A stretch of 64,000 bases of DNA from Isoetes taiwanensis (lineage: Eukaryota; Streptophyta; Lycopodiopsida; Isoetales; Isoetaceae), in contig JAJEKV010000002.1 of assembly GCA_021234155.1 (NCBI GenBank), positions 33,435,123 through 33,499,122 of the forward strand, in the 5' to 3' direction. The notes beneath the pieces are model-generated. The model made no database searches and was not told the DNA's origin. It worked only from the letters and a program-made list of their open reading frames with translations. Positions 40,982 through 51,714 of this stretch are shown piece by piece; the first letter of the stretch is position 1; every line of letters begins with the position of its first letter. The position numbers and the translations under genes were made by a program.

Positions 40982-41201
40982 TAATAAATAATAAATGAAT
41001 GCTCTATTTTGAGTTGCTTGCCTCTGCATCTTCACATGGAAATTGCTCCCCTTTGATGGGTGTTTCATTGTTCTTCACAAAGAATTAATTTCTGGGGTAA
41101 TAATGTGTTGTGTTGTGTTGGTTGATCTGACCCAGAATTTTTCCATGTTAAGATGCTAACTTACAAAGCCCATAAAGGAACAAAGCCACATTAATTTTAA
41201 A

Positions 41202-41229
41202 CTAGAAAAGTGCCCAGTGTTGTTGGGCA
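41202..41229 (-). mobile_element. Helitron 3' terminus on the minus strand
   Basis: Read on the minus strand: hairpin TGCCCAACAACACTGGGCA, then CTTTT, CTAG at 41205-41202 and a host T. The element body therefore lies to the right. Same family as the end at 40.98 kb, in opposite orientation and only 220 bases away. Confidence 0.75.
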
Positions 41230-41655
41230 TAATTAAATTGGGCCTAGCATTTTGTTTTTCCTCGAACTGATCATCATGGTCAAAGTCGAAATCCTTAGAA
41301 CCATTATCACAGTCGGATATATCAAAATCAACAGCTTGAAATCCCCACTTACGTCATTCTTTGCATCATCAACTAAGACACAAGGGGATTCAAGCCATGT
41401 AGCATAAATGCCATGATATCTAATGCAAATGAAGTTGTAGGTTTTTAAAGCATTATCTCCTTATACTTGTTTCATGGTAGTCTAAAAAGACCACTGAGCT
41501 CATTTTAGACAAAATGATACACAACTTACAAGAAAGAAAATGATATAGAGAACTAAAGGTCTACCAACTTTACTAAAGGACTACCAGCTCTCCTGTACCT
41601 GAAACATTTCACACATCTTGAATCATGTTCATTAGCTAAAGGACATGGTTTTGAG
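41230..41655. other. No gene; presumed interior of the minus-strand Helitron
   Basis: AT-rich with no motif seen. Confidence 0.35.
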
Positions 41656-41812
41656 TGCGATCCTATCGTCCTATTTCTTCCCTTGAAAACCTTTCGAGGC
41701 AGGGGTTTTTTAATCCTAGTAGTAATGATTGTACTAGCCCATTGTATGGGTCCCATGACCTATTGGTCTCCGTGGACGTTAAAAAAACTATTCTATTCTA
41801 TTCTATTCTAAA
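41656..41812 (+). mobile_element. 5'-truncated LINE 3' end with (TTCTA)n tail
   Basis: CCCTTGAAAACCTTTCGAGG, GGGGTTTTTTAATCC and GGGTCCCATGACCTATTGGT line up with the 3' UTR of the LINE at 54.2 kb. The copy ends CGTGGACGTTAAAAAAAC followed by three to four TATTC units to about 41812, where the 54 kb copy ends in TCATTCTC units. Only the last 150 bases were inserted. Confidence 0.8.
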
Positions 41813-43744
41813 TTATATATCTAGTTCATACAGCTGGAGACTAGATACCTTGTTTTGAACTTGGGTAACTATGAAGCCCCTCTTCTACAAAGTTGCCTCC
41901 AATCATAAGTCTGCAAATAATGGCAAATAAGACGAATGCCAATCTGACCCTTTTTATTTTGTAACTTTGACTCAACCGCTCTTCCAGGATGACCATGAAA
42001 TTCCAAAATTTCACGGGACACATTGGTGCTAAGAGACCATCGATACAAGCTCGCGTGCAAAATAGTGAGGTCAGAAATTGATCTTCTTCCAGTCCTTATG
42101 ATATCTTTCCTAGCATGATCTGCATTGAGTGGACATGTGGGAAACACCTACATGACGACAGTACCTATACAACAATGAAGAAAAATAAATCAAGAACATT
42201 TGTAACAAACAAATGAATAACCAATTTTTAATATTTTAATTCTTATCCGTGCTATTGCTTCCCATCGTTGATTGGTATTGCGGCTTCTTTGGAGGAGTGT
42301 TCTGTGCCGCTGAATCATCCAATCTTATTCCTTAGCATTATTGAAAATTAAAAGTTCATCCAATGTCCAAATTCCGGAGATTGGCCCCCCAACCATGCTA
42401 TCCATTCTCTCCATTGTTCAACCTAAATTGCAGAGGTAGAAGGCAGGCACAGAGCTGCACTTCAATCTGAAACTTTTGTCGATGGGAAATGCCTGCAGAT
42501 AAGATTAGGCAGCAGAAATGCAGAAATTGGACAAATGGTGCGCTGGCAAGTGTTGCACTTCAGTTCAAACATTGCTTCAAACCTACAGATGGAGATGTGC
42601 CTGTTGACTGGAGACATATGAAACCACAAACAGAAGCATAGCGACCTTCGATGTTGTTTAGTAAATTTTTTTACATAACTGTATCTCCCCTTGAACCATG
42701 TATCTCCCCTTGAACCAGATGACTACAACCGCTATGAAATGAAGAGGCAAGGCTCCATAAGCCGAGTAGCTGCAACCAAGCCATAAAATGAATCTAAATC
42801 AAATCGAAGCCAATATTACATCTGTGAAAAAAGTTAAGGCAAAATCTTGTTGATGAAAAAAAGGTACGCGTACCGATTCTACCATGAGTAGAGGTCAACA
42901 AATACATTCCGACTTAAAAAGGTTGGCTCACCACTCTATCTAACTCATCAGATAAATAGAACTCAACAGATGATATCCACCGTTTACAACAAGTAGAAAG
43001 CATACACTTATGATCCTCTGAAACCTATACAGGATTGCCTATGGCCATAATCATCAACCATTTGTCGGGCTTGATGAGGCTTGATGTTTCATGTATGCAA
43101 ATATATATACAGTCGTACTGTAGAACCAGCATTGTTGCAACACCTAAATCCATCATTGCAAAGGGTTAAATAAAGCTAAGGAAAAAAGAAATAGGAAGGC
43201 ATCCTGATTAACTACCCGCAGTAATGAAATGAGCAATTTAATTACTTTGCCAATATTATTCCAGTCTGCGAAGCCCGACTGAATATTGTGCCTAACGTCT
43301 GTCTGCAAGCATCATGTGGTGCAATCTATAGTGGCCTTGAGCAGCTCGCTCCCTTTCACCCTCTTAGCTGATCCATGTCACAGTTCCTAAGGTACTACCA
43401 GTTTGGTTCCTCCAAAATTAGCTGAAAAAAATCTCCTCCCCATTGGTTGGAACATATGCCATTCAATACAATATGGTATGCAAATATATACGTTATCTTA
43501 GTCCATTTTTGCTGTCCGTATCAAATCCCTTCCATCTTTGTACGTGTGTTCACATCATGTGAATAACGGCAGCTTATTGTTCTTCATGTATTGCTTGTTG
43601 GGTAATAATTCAAATTCCTCTGCCAGTGCAGGGGAGGTATATCAATTCATGTTATATTTGTGAACTGAGTAGCTTATTCTTTGGGTATTCCTTGTTGGGT
43701 AACTTAGAGATTATAAAGATAACAGTTTTCATTTGCCATTAAAG
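41813..43744. other. No gene recognised
   Basis: A minus-strand open stretch at 41869-42147 reads KDIIRTGRRSISDLTILHAS and KLQNKKGQIGIRLICHYLQ but matches nothing I know. Elsewhere AT-rich with a duplicated TGTATCTCCCCTTGAACCA near 42681-42717. Confidence 0.35.
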
Positions 43745-43870
43745 GCACAAAAATTCAAGGGAGTTGAAGACAGCATGGCCAAAAGCTGTGTTCGAGATAT
43801 TTATGCAGCAACAAACCCAGAAGAAGCAGCATGCTTGGGAAGAAAATTAGCAAGACTGCGGCCAGACCTG
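43745..43870 (+). pseudogene. NADAR (DUF1768) domain exon, as in plant PYRR
   Basis: A single 42-codon exon with an AG before and GT after reads AQKFKGVEDSMAKSCVRDIY, then AATNPEEAACLGRKLARLRP and DL. The pattern QKF-x-G-V, then A-x-(N/S)PEEAA-x-LGR and RPDL is the middle of a NADAR/YbiA-like N-glycosidase domain. In plants this forms the C-terminal part of the riboflavin-pathway protein PYRR. Flanking exons are missing. It lies among Helitron ends and keeps splice borders, so DNA-level capture is likely. Confidence 0.6.
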
Positions 43871-44236
43871 GTGTGTCTCCCATCATTTCCCTGATTGTAA
43901 TTATAGTTTGGCCCTGGAGATGGTCCAAGAGAAAAACTCGTTGCCTACTATAGTAAAAACATGCAAATGCATCTCACATCCTTGTTTTGAGAACAGAAAG
44001 CAAGTTAAGACAGACAAAAAACAAATCTCCAGAATGTAGATTGTAATCAGTGAGACATGGAATACGTAATAGACACTAAATCAAATTGTAGATTAGTTCT
44101 CACCTTGCACATATGGAGACCAAAACTTTACAAATGGCATATCTCTTCTTTTAAAGCTTCTGGTCGTTTCTATGTTCCAGGCTTGCCAACTCTACTATCA
44201 ATGCTTCTATTGTTTAAGAAGGCAATTTTATATTAC
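43871..44236. other. No gene seen
   Basis: Nothing supported between the NADAR exon and the next exon-like pieces. Confidence 0.35.
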
Positions 44237-44402
44237 CTTGCTTTATCCCGATCTATACCGGCAGCTTGTGCTTCAGCTCTAACTCTCTCAAGCTCTGCCA
44301 CATTTAAACAAAGCATATATGATATACTCAGGAAAAAGTACAGAACATAAGCAAAAAATTATAACCTATCTGCATTCAAAAATGTAATAGCTGCCTTCAG
44401 CT
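44237..44402 (-). pseudogene. Two short exon-like pieces, family unknown
   Basis: On the minus strand, LKAAITFLNADR (about 44400-44366) has an acceptor and donor, and LERVRAEAQAAGIDRDKAR (44294-44237) has TGGCAG before and GTAATA after. Phases do not join without a stop, so they may be non-adjacent or decayed exons. Not recognised. Confidence 0.3.
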
Positions 44403-44741
44403 GCAGACAATATAGAAAAAAAGGATAGAAATAAATCGGCATCAACTGGGAACATCCCTAGAGATCTTAGGGAATTAGGATTCGTACACGGTACATAAAA
44501 ATTGCCCTCTTGCTTGGTCGCCCTCCTTTCCTTAAGGCAAAACGTCGGTGCAGCAGAGTTTTTGCTTCAAAGGTCAAGCACACAATGCAAACCTCCCTCC
44601 TTCGATTCTCATAGCCTTCTTGCACACTTAAATGCTTTCAACAGCCGGAAGTATAGATCATTGTCAAAGTGCTGACCAAGTTTTGGGTTGATCAATCCCA
44701 TCAGAGTATTAAGGGCTTCTTTCTGCGAAAACCAACCTCTA

Positions 44742-45341
44742 TTAAATAAAGCAGGAAAGATTGAAGAGTATAATAGCAAAAGATTCACAGTTCTCCCTGA
44801 CAAACATGGAAAACACAGCCTCGCAGGCCAATGTCGAGGAACGAGGCTTCATGGTGACGTAGTTGCCGTGCTCGGCCTTGCGTGCACCCTCAAGGAATTG
44901 GGCATTCCACTTGAGATATGCCGACTTTGAGATCCCGAGACCAAGATACCAGGCTCTCTCACAAACGAGATTCCCTTGCAGTACTAGCCGTCTGACTCTT
45001 CTACCTTTCATATTGTTGCCGAGCATGTCATAAACAAAAGTAACCCTATCACTAGATTTCATGGCACGGAATTCCGTTCACATATTAACAACTTGATTCC
45101 TAGAGAACTTGACGCAACACCTATTTTTGCGACACTGGGTCCTCCTGTAATTGAGAATAGCATTCTGAATGGTGAGACGATCAATCTTCGGTGGCCTCAG
45201 AACATTTCTGGGCTGTCGAGAATAAAAGGTGTAATTTCGTTTCTCATAGTTTGGGTGCTTCTGGTGCTCCAAGCTACCCTGGCTGGACACAGTATCTGCT
45301 TCCTCTTGTGGTGCTGCGGTCAAGATCTCCAGGACCTTCAC
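44742..45341 (-). pseudogene. Transposon-type Cys-rich protein, one in-frame stop
   Basis: The frame from 45341 reads through KIDRLTIQNAILNYRR, CRKNRCCVKFSRNQVVNM, then a TGA at 45080-45078. It continues in the same frame with TEFRAMKSSDRVTFVYDML, VCERAWYLGLGISKSAYLKW and AEHGNYVTMKPRSST. Cys-x3-CC next to a basic patch, then W-x-x-x-x-GIS-x-x-x-x and HGN, recalls uncharacterised transposon-derived plant proteins. That family assignment is from memory and weak. The single stop in an otherwise clean frame of 200 codons suggests a young pseudogene. Confidence 0.4.
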
Positions 45342-45360
45342 TCCGCCAACACGATCAAAG

Positions 45361-46057
45361 TCATAGGTTCAATATTCCGTATATTTTATATGCAATACCT
45401 ATTATTCGTATGATATAGGACAAATTTTCCGTATAATACATAACAAATACGACAAAAAACAATTCCGACGTCGAAAGATTTTTGCGTACGCAAAAAGACC
45501 TAAAGCGCAAAATACTGAAGACCGCGTACGCAAAAAAAAAATTCGCATATGCACTTTATACTATTTCGCGTATGCGAAAGCGCTTTATACTGTTTCGTGT
45601 ACGTGAAGCTTTTTTCGCATACGCGAAACAATATAAAGCGCACAAGCGATATTTTTTTTTTTTTTTCTGCGTACAAATTTGAAATTTGAAATTTGCATAC
45701 TAGAAACCTTCTAAATCGCGTACGGGAGGAAAAGAAATTCGCGTACAAATTTGAAATTTGAATTTTGCGTACGTGAAACCTTCTAAACCGCGTACACGAA
45801 AGTTTTTTCGTGTACGCGAAACAGTATAAAGCGTGTACGCGAAAAAAAAATTCGCGTGCAAATTTGATATTTGAATTTCGCATACGTGAAAAAACTTTAA
45901 TAAACACAATTTAGAAGGTTTCGGGTGTGCGAATTTTTTTTTTTCCGGCCGACGAGAGAAAAATACGTGAAATACGTTTCAAACAATAAAATACGTATTT
46001 TGTTACTTTATACGTCGAAATTTTTAATTTTGTAACTATGGAACCTATCCCTGCTTT
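45361..46057. mobile_element. CG-palindrome-rich element with possible terminal inverted repeats
   Basis: The left border CATAGGTTCAATATT and the right border AACTATGGAACCTATCC are imperfect inverted copies (ATAGGTTC / GAACCTAT). Inside, at least eight near-copies of GCGTACGCGAAA or its complement (TTCGCGTACG, TTCGTGTACGCGAAAC) alternate with TATAAAGCG and AAATTTGAAATTTGAA. The result is many overlapping hairpins. No gene is inside. It may be a MITE or foldback element, or satellite-like DNA. The target-site duplication is not certain. Confidence 0.55.
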
Positions 46058-46074
46058 GGAAGGGGGGGAGGGGA

Positions 46075-46257
46075 CCCTCGGTAATAGAAACTCCCACGGA
46101 CTTAAAACCTAAAAATTGGTCACACACTACATTATCAGGGCCAGTGAATGATATAAAACCTTTTCCGGCGATAATGGTGTCACAAGAGTGCCATATTTCA
46201 CAATCCATTTCAAGAAGCGTATATCTTGTCAGCGGTTGTGTCTCCTTCCTCACCTCT
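46075..46257 (-). pseudogene. Coding-like exon fragment, family unknown
   Basis: The minus-strand frame reads KETQPLTRYTLLEMDCEIWH, SCDTIIAGKGFISFTGPDNV and VCDQFLGFKSVGVSITEGP, and then meets the CG-palindrome element. The composition is that of a folded protein. The adjacent element may have inserted into it. Not recognised. Confidence 0.35.
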
Positions 46258-46399
46258 GTCCGCTGTCTGTTTTGCGGGACGTCGTGAGCAAGCGACTCGC
46301 GAGCGTCTTCTCTTCTCCCGAGAACGAAGGATATGCTTCACAATTGTCATCTTCTGGTCAATCAGATCCACACAATCGAATAAGATTTACTATATTTGA

Positions 46400-46600
46400 C
46401 AAAGCTTTTTGGCTATGGCAGCAATCAATAACTCTTTCCTGATAACTTTTGTTAAAAATACCTTTTTTTTTACTATGGCAGTAATGAATTATTCTTTTCT
46501 TGAACTTTGTTATAGATATGTTTTCTGCTCTTGGCTATGGCAGCGATGGCATTGTTTCTAAATTGTGAATATTCTTTCAGCTCTTGGCTATGGCAGCAGC
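46400..46600 (+). repeat. Four copies of a CTATGGCAGC start-like motif
   Basis: GGCTATGGCAGC or ACTATGGCAG occurs near 46414, 46475, 46534 and 46587. Each copy is followed by a different short run, and three share an upstream TCTTGGCTATGG or TTTTGGCTATGG. Spacing is about 55 to 60 bases. The last copy is the presumed petM start, so the 5' end of that gene seems to have been tandemly duplicated. Confidence 0.6.
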
Positions 46601-46950
46601 TCCAAGTGCAACAATGCAATAGTGCTGACAATGGCCCTTTCTGCACCACAGACAAAGCAAAACGGAAATGCAAAAAGGGGAAGAGTTGCAAACACTGTAG
46701 GTATGAATTTATATGGTGGTCTCAAGGCTCAAAATAAGGTTATGAATGTGAGCTCAGAGCATAGAGCAACAATAATTTGCTCAGCTGCAACAAGGTCTTT
46801 GCACGGCTTTAGCAAAGGGAGGTGCCTTGACATCTACCTGCAATGTTGCATCTGAAGTACATAGAATGATCTTAATTATGAGTGGCATGGCTCTGCTTGG
46901 CACTGTTGTCGGGTTTGTTCTTCTCCGAATAAAGGCACCCCTTGAAGAAT
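46591..46950 (+). pseudogene. petM: petM (cytochrome b6f subunit 7) pseudogene, nuclear copy
   Basis: The start MAAAPSATMQ runs into a stop. The chloroplast transit-peptide region then appears in another frame as MALSAPQTKQNGNAKRGR, LYGGLKAQNKV and TRSLHGFSKGR. The mature part resumes one base off as GGALTSTCNVASEVHRMIL, IMSGMALLGTVVGFVLLRIK and APLEEFE. The hydrophobic M-x-x-x-x-L-x-G-x-x-x-GFVLLRI membrane helix is the signature of PetM, a small stabilising subunit of the thylakoid cytochrome b6f complex. Two frame changes and a stop mean this copy cannot work as it stands. No intron is seen, which is also true of many functional petM genes. Confidence 0.75.
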
Positions 46951-47985
46951 TTGAGCAAAACAGATCACTCACATCATGTATCTTTGTATATCTATGAAAC
47001 ATTTGATCACGTGTCTTTGTATATTTATGAAACATTTGATTGTTGAATTGATCAAATATAGTCACCACGTTTTCAATTTACTTATGTATGTTTACTAGGA
47101 TTGTTATAATACATTATAGATTTGAGGCTTGAGACCTTGACACATTAATTCATCTTAAATCTATGAATGCTGTTTTGGTCTACTCAAAGGGGCATCCCAA
47201 GAATATAGTTCTATGAGGGAAACAAAAATAGTATCTAATAGACGAAAGAATGATGCCATGCATAAGTTCACCAAGAAATATGCAGAGTAGCAACCAAATT
47301 TTCTTGACCAAACAATTGCTTGATATCATTTGATAATGGGATGCTTGATGTCATTTGATAATGGTACCTGATAATGTCAGGTACCTCCTCCTTTCTATGT
47401 TTGCTATATCTATATAAGGGTTATTAATTTATCAGAAGCTAATTCATCGGATAAAAGAAATTGGTGCAAGTAGAGAACACGTGCGATATGAAATCAGGTA
47501 TTTTGTTAGCTTTGCAAGCTATGTCTTGCATTAGAAAGCCTATAAACAATAGCTATTGCTGCTGAAATTGCCTGGAGAAGTCATCGTTCAATTATGGTTG
47601 TATGGAAGGATATGGAAGGATAACAAATTTGAGAATAGGTAATGGTAAGACATGTCAATGCTATTCAGTATTTTTGAATTGCTTCATTTCTATATCTCAC
47701 AAATTTCTATGTGTGGTAATGCAAGGTAATGTATGTCGGAGATGATGCAAGAACTATAATTATGCATGCATGTGGCTTTTCAGATTTTACAAGTATGCAC
47801 ATGGCATTGGCAAATGAAAACCACAGACATTTCCAAATGTGATTGAGACAATTTGACAGGATATTGGCGTTTACAAATGTGATCGGAACAATTTAATATG
47901 ACTGCTTTTATATTAGAATTTCATGTTTCTTAAAAAAAGGATGCAAGTGCAATAGACATCTTATAGCATCAAATGGGTGATACTG
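46951..47985. other. No gene seen
   Basis: A hairpin GGTACCTGA...TCAGGTACC lies near 47366-47388. A short duplicated TGGATATGGAAGGA stretch lies near 47605. Confidence 0.4.
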
Positions 47986-47988
47986 CAT

Positions 47989-48098
47989 GATGCAAATTAA
48001 AATAGCAGCATGTTATTCTCGATGGGTTAAATTGAAAATGTATGATGCAAATTAAAATAGCAGTATGTTATTCTTGATGGGTTAAATTGGAAATGTAC
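47989..48098. repeat. 55-bp tandem duplication
   Basis: Two units starting GATGCAAATTAAAATAGCAG at 47989 and 48044 differ at a few sites. Confidence 0.85.
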
Positions 48099-48204
48099 CA
48101 ATTTGCAGAATTCGTTTCATTATCTTGGATTAAGACGAAACCACCCGCACACGTTTGCTATGTCCAACACACAGCAATGTTGAACACACATTTACGATGT
48201 GCAC

Positions 48205-48246
48205 ATGTTAACATTAGCGTGGCAATGCCAGGCACATGTTTACCAG
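48205..48246 (+). mobile_element. Decayed Helitron 3' terminus
   Basis: ACATTAGCGTGGCAATGCCA then GGCACATGTTTACCAG parallels ACATTAGCCCGGCAACGCCG then GGCACACGTTTACTAG of the intact ends. The stem has mismatches and the end reads CCAG, so it is probably inactive. Confidence 0.6.
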
Positions 48247-48897
48247 CAACCAAGCAAGAATCGAAGTTATCTATTGCATCAGATGTTATGCAGGAGTCCA
48301 ATACAGGAGATCCAGTTATAAGCACAGTTTTAAACACATTTTCTTTGGATACATTTTAATTTTAGGTACAATTTCCTTAAACTTGACTTCAAAATTGGAA
48401 AGGAGAAAGTAAACAATTTGTTAATGAAGCTACATTTTGCTAACAAGATTTTTCATTTTGCTGAGGCATGGAAGTTGAGTCTATTATAATAAATTAAAAT
48501 GGCATTGACATGTTATACTCCAGATGATACATATCAAGTTTATACAATTATCGTCCACTCTCTTCTCACCATTCTGTCATGAAATCTTGTTCATATGCAA
48601 CAAGATTATAAATGAACTTTTATTTGTTCATACAAATTACCTACTTATAAAAAAGGCAATGTACCAGATATTTTTCAAAAATCAAGCGTCTCTTCTCAAA
48701 TGTAAGCTAAACAAATAGATATGCCTACACAGTCTATCTTATGCCCCTAGGAAGAACTTGATCCGCACTTTTGTTAAGCCAATGAACAAAGTTCTAAAAT
48801 ATGGGGAGTAGACTTATGAACCACCACATTAACCTGCAAATCTATAAAGAGTTTCCACAACAAATTCGAAGCTATTAGGTGAAGCAATTTATCTCAG
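48247..48897. other. No gene seen
   Basis: AT-rich; nothing supported. Confidence 0.35.
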
Positions 48898-48982
48898 ACC
48901 CAAGACCTCATTCGTTTCCACTGAGGAGGAGGAAGATGAAGTTGCCAACCAGCTCGAGGAGGTTAATGTCAACATTGACTAA
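48898..48982 (+). pseudogene. Exon-like C-terminal fragment, acidic
   Basis: After an acceptor-like TTTATCTCAG the frame reads PKTSFVSTEEEEDEVANQLE then EVNVNID and a TAA at 48980. It looks like the acidic C terminus of an unknown protein. Confidence 0.3.
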
Positions 48983-50640
48983 TTTTTGATATAAAAGATG
49001 CACAAGATGTTGTGCATAACAATTAGGCGACCAATGCAAATAGGTACATCAGCTGGATATGAAGGAGTGGCTGGCAAAGTATCAACCAACTTTTGCCAAA
49101 TAGCTATATCCCATCGAGATAGCATGAACTTAGTTTGAAAAACATCCCAAGACGACAAGTTACCAGCCTCAAATCAAGCATCAACTGTGAGAATGCCAAC
49201 AAGCCACCAATGCCACTGAGTCAATGAATGTACAGTAGCACACAGACACCTATACTTCTCTAGAGAAATCGACCAACATGGAGAGCTTAACTATGTGCAA
49301 GCATTAGGATTAATCTGAAACAATGCGCGAACCATTTCTCAAGAATCAAATAGGCCCCTTAAGAAGGGGGAAACATTAGAATATGGGCAAAACTAATAAA
49401 GGAAAGAAAGAAAGAACCATTTTAAGTGTCGGTTTCCCATATGAAATACACTGATCAAGTGCAGCACAACCAATCTCATTCTAGGCGAATGAACCATGCC
49501 TGCCAGGTAGCCAGAGATGAACTAGAGATTATAATTTTCCTTTGTAAAGGAAGTCAACCATAAGGCCACTAGCAAATCTTGATTTGATACATGTCGACTA
49601 AGTGACCTTCACAACCACGCCTATCTTCGTACCAGCTCAAATGGAGTTATGAACAATTGCAACAACCTCCTGAAGTTTCGATCGTGAGGCATGGACTGCA
49701 GATAACATATAAACGTGAGTGTAATGAGAACTGCTTAGCAACTATTATCCAAACTGCGAAAGGAAGCTTAGTTGTATTCTACGAGGAAAAATGCTTACAC
49801 ATGCTATCCTATGCATCTGAAGTAGAAATATGTATATCTGCTTGAATGCCCAAGAGTTTACTGGCCTTACCACATGAGGAAGCACTTTCCACGAATACTT
49901 ATGAGCGCATGGAGGAATAGCGACATCTAAGGTCGATGACATTATCAAGTATACAACGCTTAGGCAAGAAGCTTGATTGTGTGGAGGAGATAGACTCTGC
50001 CAAAATATCTCGCACTTTCTTTGCCAAGGCCTTGGAAAAGATCTTATACACGGTAGAAGGCAAAGTTGTAGGGCGCCAATTAGAAAAGGTTTTAGGCTAT
50101 TTACATTTAAGCAACATATGAGAAATGCAACCAATTTTGAGGATCTTATCCAAGCTCCTAAACTGATGACTGGGCATCTATTCTTCTTTAAAGAAGCAAC
50201 ATCAGAATGCAAATCATCCATAGTAATGGTAATTCTAGCAGAGTACGTTGTTGTAGGGTAGATAATAGGAGGGAGTTTATACAAAACCTCCTCCTGTATA
50301 TCCTCCTGGAAGGGTAAAAGGCACTCAACAAAGAAAAAGAAATGATAAAAAAAAAATTGCTTTAACTGTGCAACACCGATAATTTCCGAGTCATCGGATA
50401 GAAGCAACAAAAAATAGAGCTCAACACGCGTCTTCTCTTGGCAGCTTTAAAAAAGAAGTGAGAGCGCCTATCCAAGCCGGCCTTAATGCAAGCTTGAATC
50501 TTATTTTTGCCAATATCCCTTTCTCTCGAAGACCTGATGAAGGGACAAATCTTGCATGCATCAATATAATCACTACCTTTCTCAAAATCGTTAGTTGAAA
50601 GAATGCCGCCCTCGCCAGCAACTACACTTTCTAACGTCCA
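48983..50640 (-). mobile_element. LINE remnant on the minus strand (reverse transcriptase part)
   Basis: From about 50640 leftwards, broken minus-strand frames show a LINE linker (RSHFFFKAAKRRRVLSSI), then the RT entry region (MDDLHSDVASLKKNRCP). Next come NWRPTTLPSTVYKIFSKALA and KKVREILAESISSTQSSFLP followed by KRCILDNVIDL. W-R-P-(I/T)-x-L, VYKIF-KALA-R and QS-F-P-R-ILDN are standard LINE RT motifs. The catalytic YADD was not seen, and frames are lost left of about 49745. The left end of the element is therefore a guess. The bases 48983-49744 hold no other feature. Confidence 0.65.
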
Positions 50641-51098
50641 CATTCATCGCCCACATTCATTGCACCTTTGTTGTATCTTCAATAAAATTAGCTTATTCTT
50701 TTATCAGATGGCAAATGACACTATGCACTGCTTGTGAACGACACATTTGAAGCTCCATATACAAAGCTAATAACCACCCTCTAATTTCTTGAGCGCTCCT
50801 ATGTCCCCACTGCTTAGCAAATGATTTAACGGCTGCCAAAGCAACAACACCACCAGCAACATCAGACATACCTCAAAGATGAGAAAATATAGAGGACCGA
50901 CCACACTTGCAGCCATAGTAAACTCAGGGTCTGACAAGTGTTGAGTGTTAAGCTTGAAATAAGTTCTTGCAGTATGTATATGTACTGGCATTGTAATAGA
51001 AAGCCATTGTGGATTGTGATAAAAAATGGAAACTATCCAACATATTTGTGCTTCACAAGTTACCCAGCAAGCCAGCAACTATTACATTATAATAACCA
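50641..51098. other. No gene seen
   Basis: AT-rich spacer up to the minus-strand Helitron end. Confidence 0.35.
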
Positions 51099-51125
51099 CT
51101 AGAAAAAGTGCCCAGCGTTGCTGGG
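51099..51125 (-). mobile_element. Helitron 3' terminus on the minus strand, GCCCAGC-stem family
   Basis: On the minus strand the hairpin CCCAGCAACGCTGGG (51125-51111) is followed by CACTTTTT and CTAG (51102-51099), then a host T-equivalent base. The element body extends rightwards from here. Confidence 0.8.
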
Positions 51126-51355
51126 ATTTTTGTCAGGCATAAGTCAAAAAGTAATTAAAATGGTGGATTTAACTTTATAACATCTAAAGGGTAAAAAATT
51201 GCATAAGTTGGAAAATCTAATGCCACAAATTTCTAGGAGCAATTGCGATGGTGCTAATGAACTAATGTAATTGTGAGTGAATATCTATGTCTAGTGGCAT
51301 GCATAATTCCAATTATGTGATGTTCTAGCCAGACAAAAGTTTATTCTAATGTATT

Positions 51356-51385
51356 CTAGCACACATGTGCCCGACGTTGCCCAAG
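51356..51385 (-). mobile_element. Decayed Helitron 3' terminus on the minus strand, GCCCGGC-stem family
   Basis: On the minus strand GGGCAACGTCGGGCACATG then TGTG and CTAG (51359-51356) resembles the ACACGTTTACTAG group with mutations in stem and spacer. Confidence 0.55.
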
Positions 51386-51714
51386 GGCTAGATTTGCAAG
51401 GGAAATAGAAAAATGTGTTTTGTTACTATTGACTGCTTGCACTATAGGCATTTGTGGTGGTGTTTACAAAGTACATAGTGCAAATCCTATGTGAGGAATT
51501 GTGATGTGTCAAATGAAAGGAAATTTCCATCTAACAAACATGGAACCACCGATTGTAATTAATATTCCACCCTGACGCCAAATATAAACTTTCCAATTGT
51601 TATTAAATTACGCCAAACTTAAACTTTCCAATTGTTATTAAATTCGATATGCATCATCTCTTGATATGGGTAAATTCATGGTCAAAGTTTACACATTTTA
51701 CTATGTTATCTAGT

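Noticed and set aside
45500-45907. 135-codon minus-strand frame in the CG-palindrome element
   Set aside because: It consists of translated palindrome repeats, with no start context or homology.
46188-46442. 84-codon plus-strand frame near 46.2 kb
   Set aside because: The opposite strand gives the more protein-like reading, and the plus frame has no motif.
46591-46950. petM copy as a recent chloroplast DNA insertion
   Set aside because: petM is nuclear in land plants and this copy has a transit peptide; no plastid flanking genes are seen.
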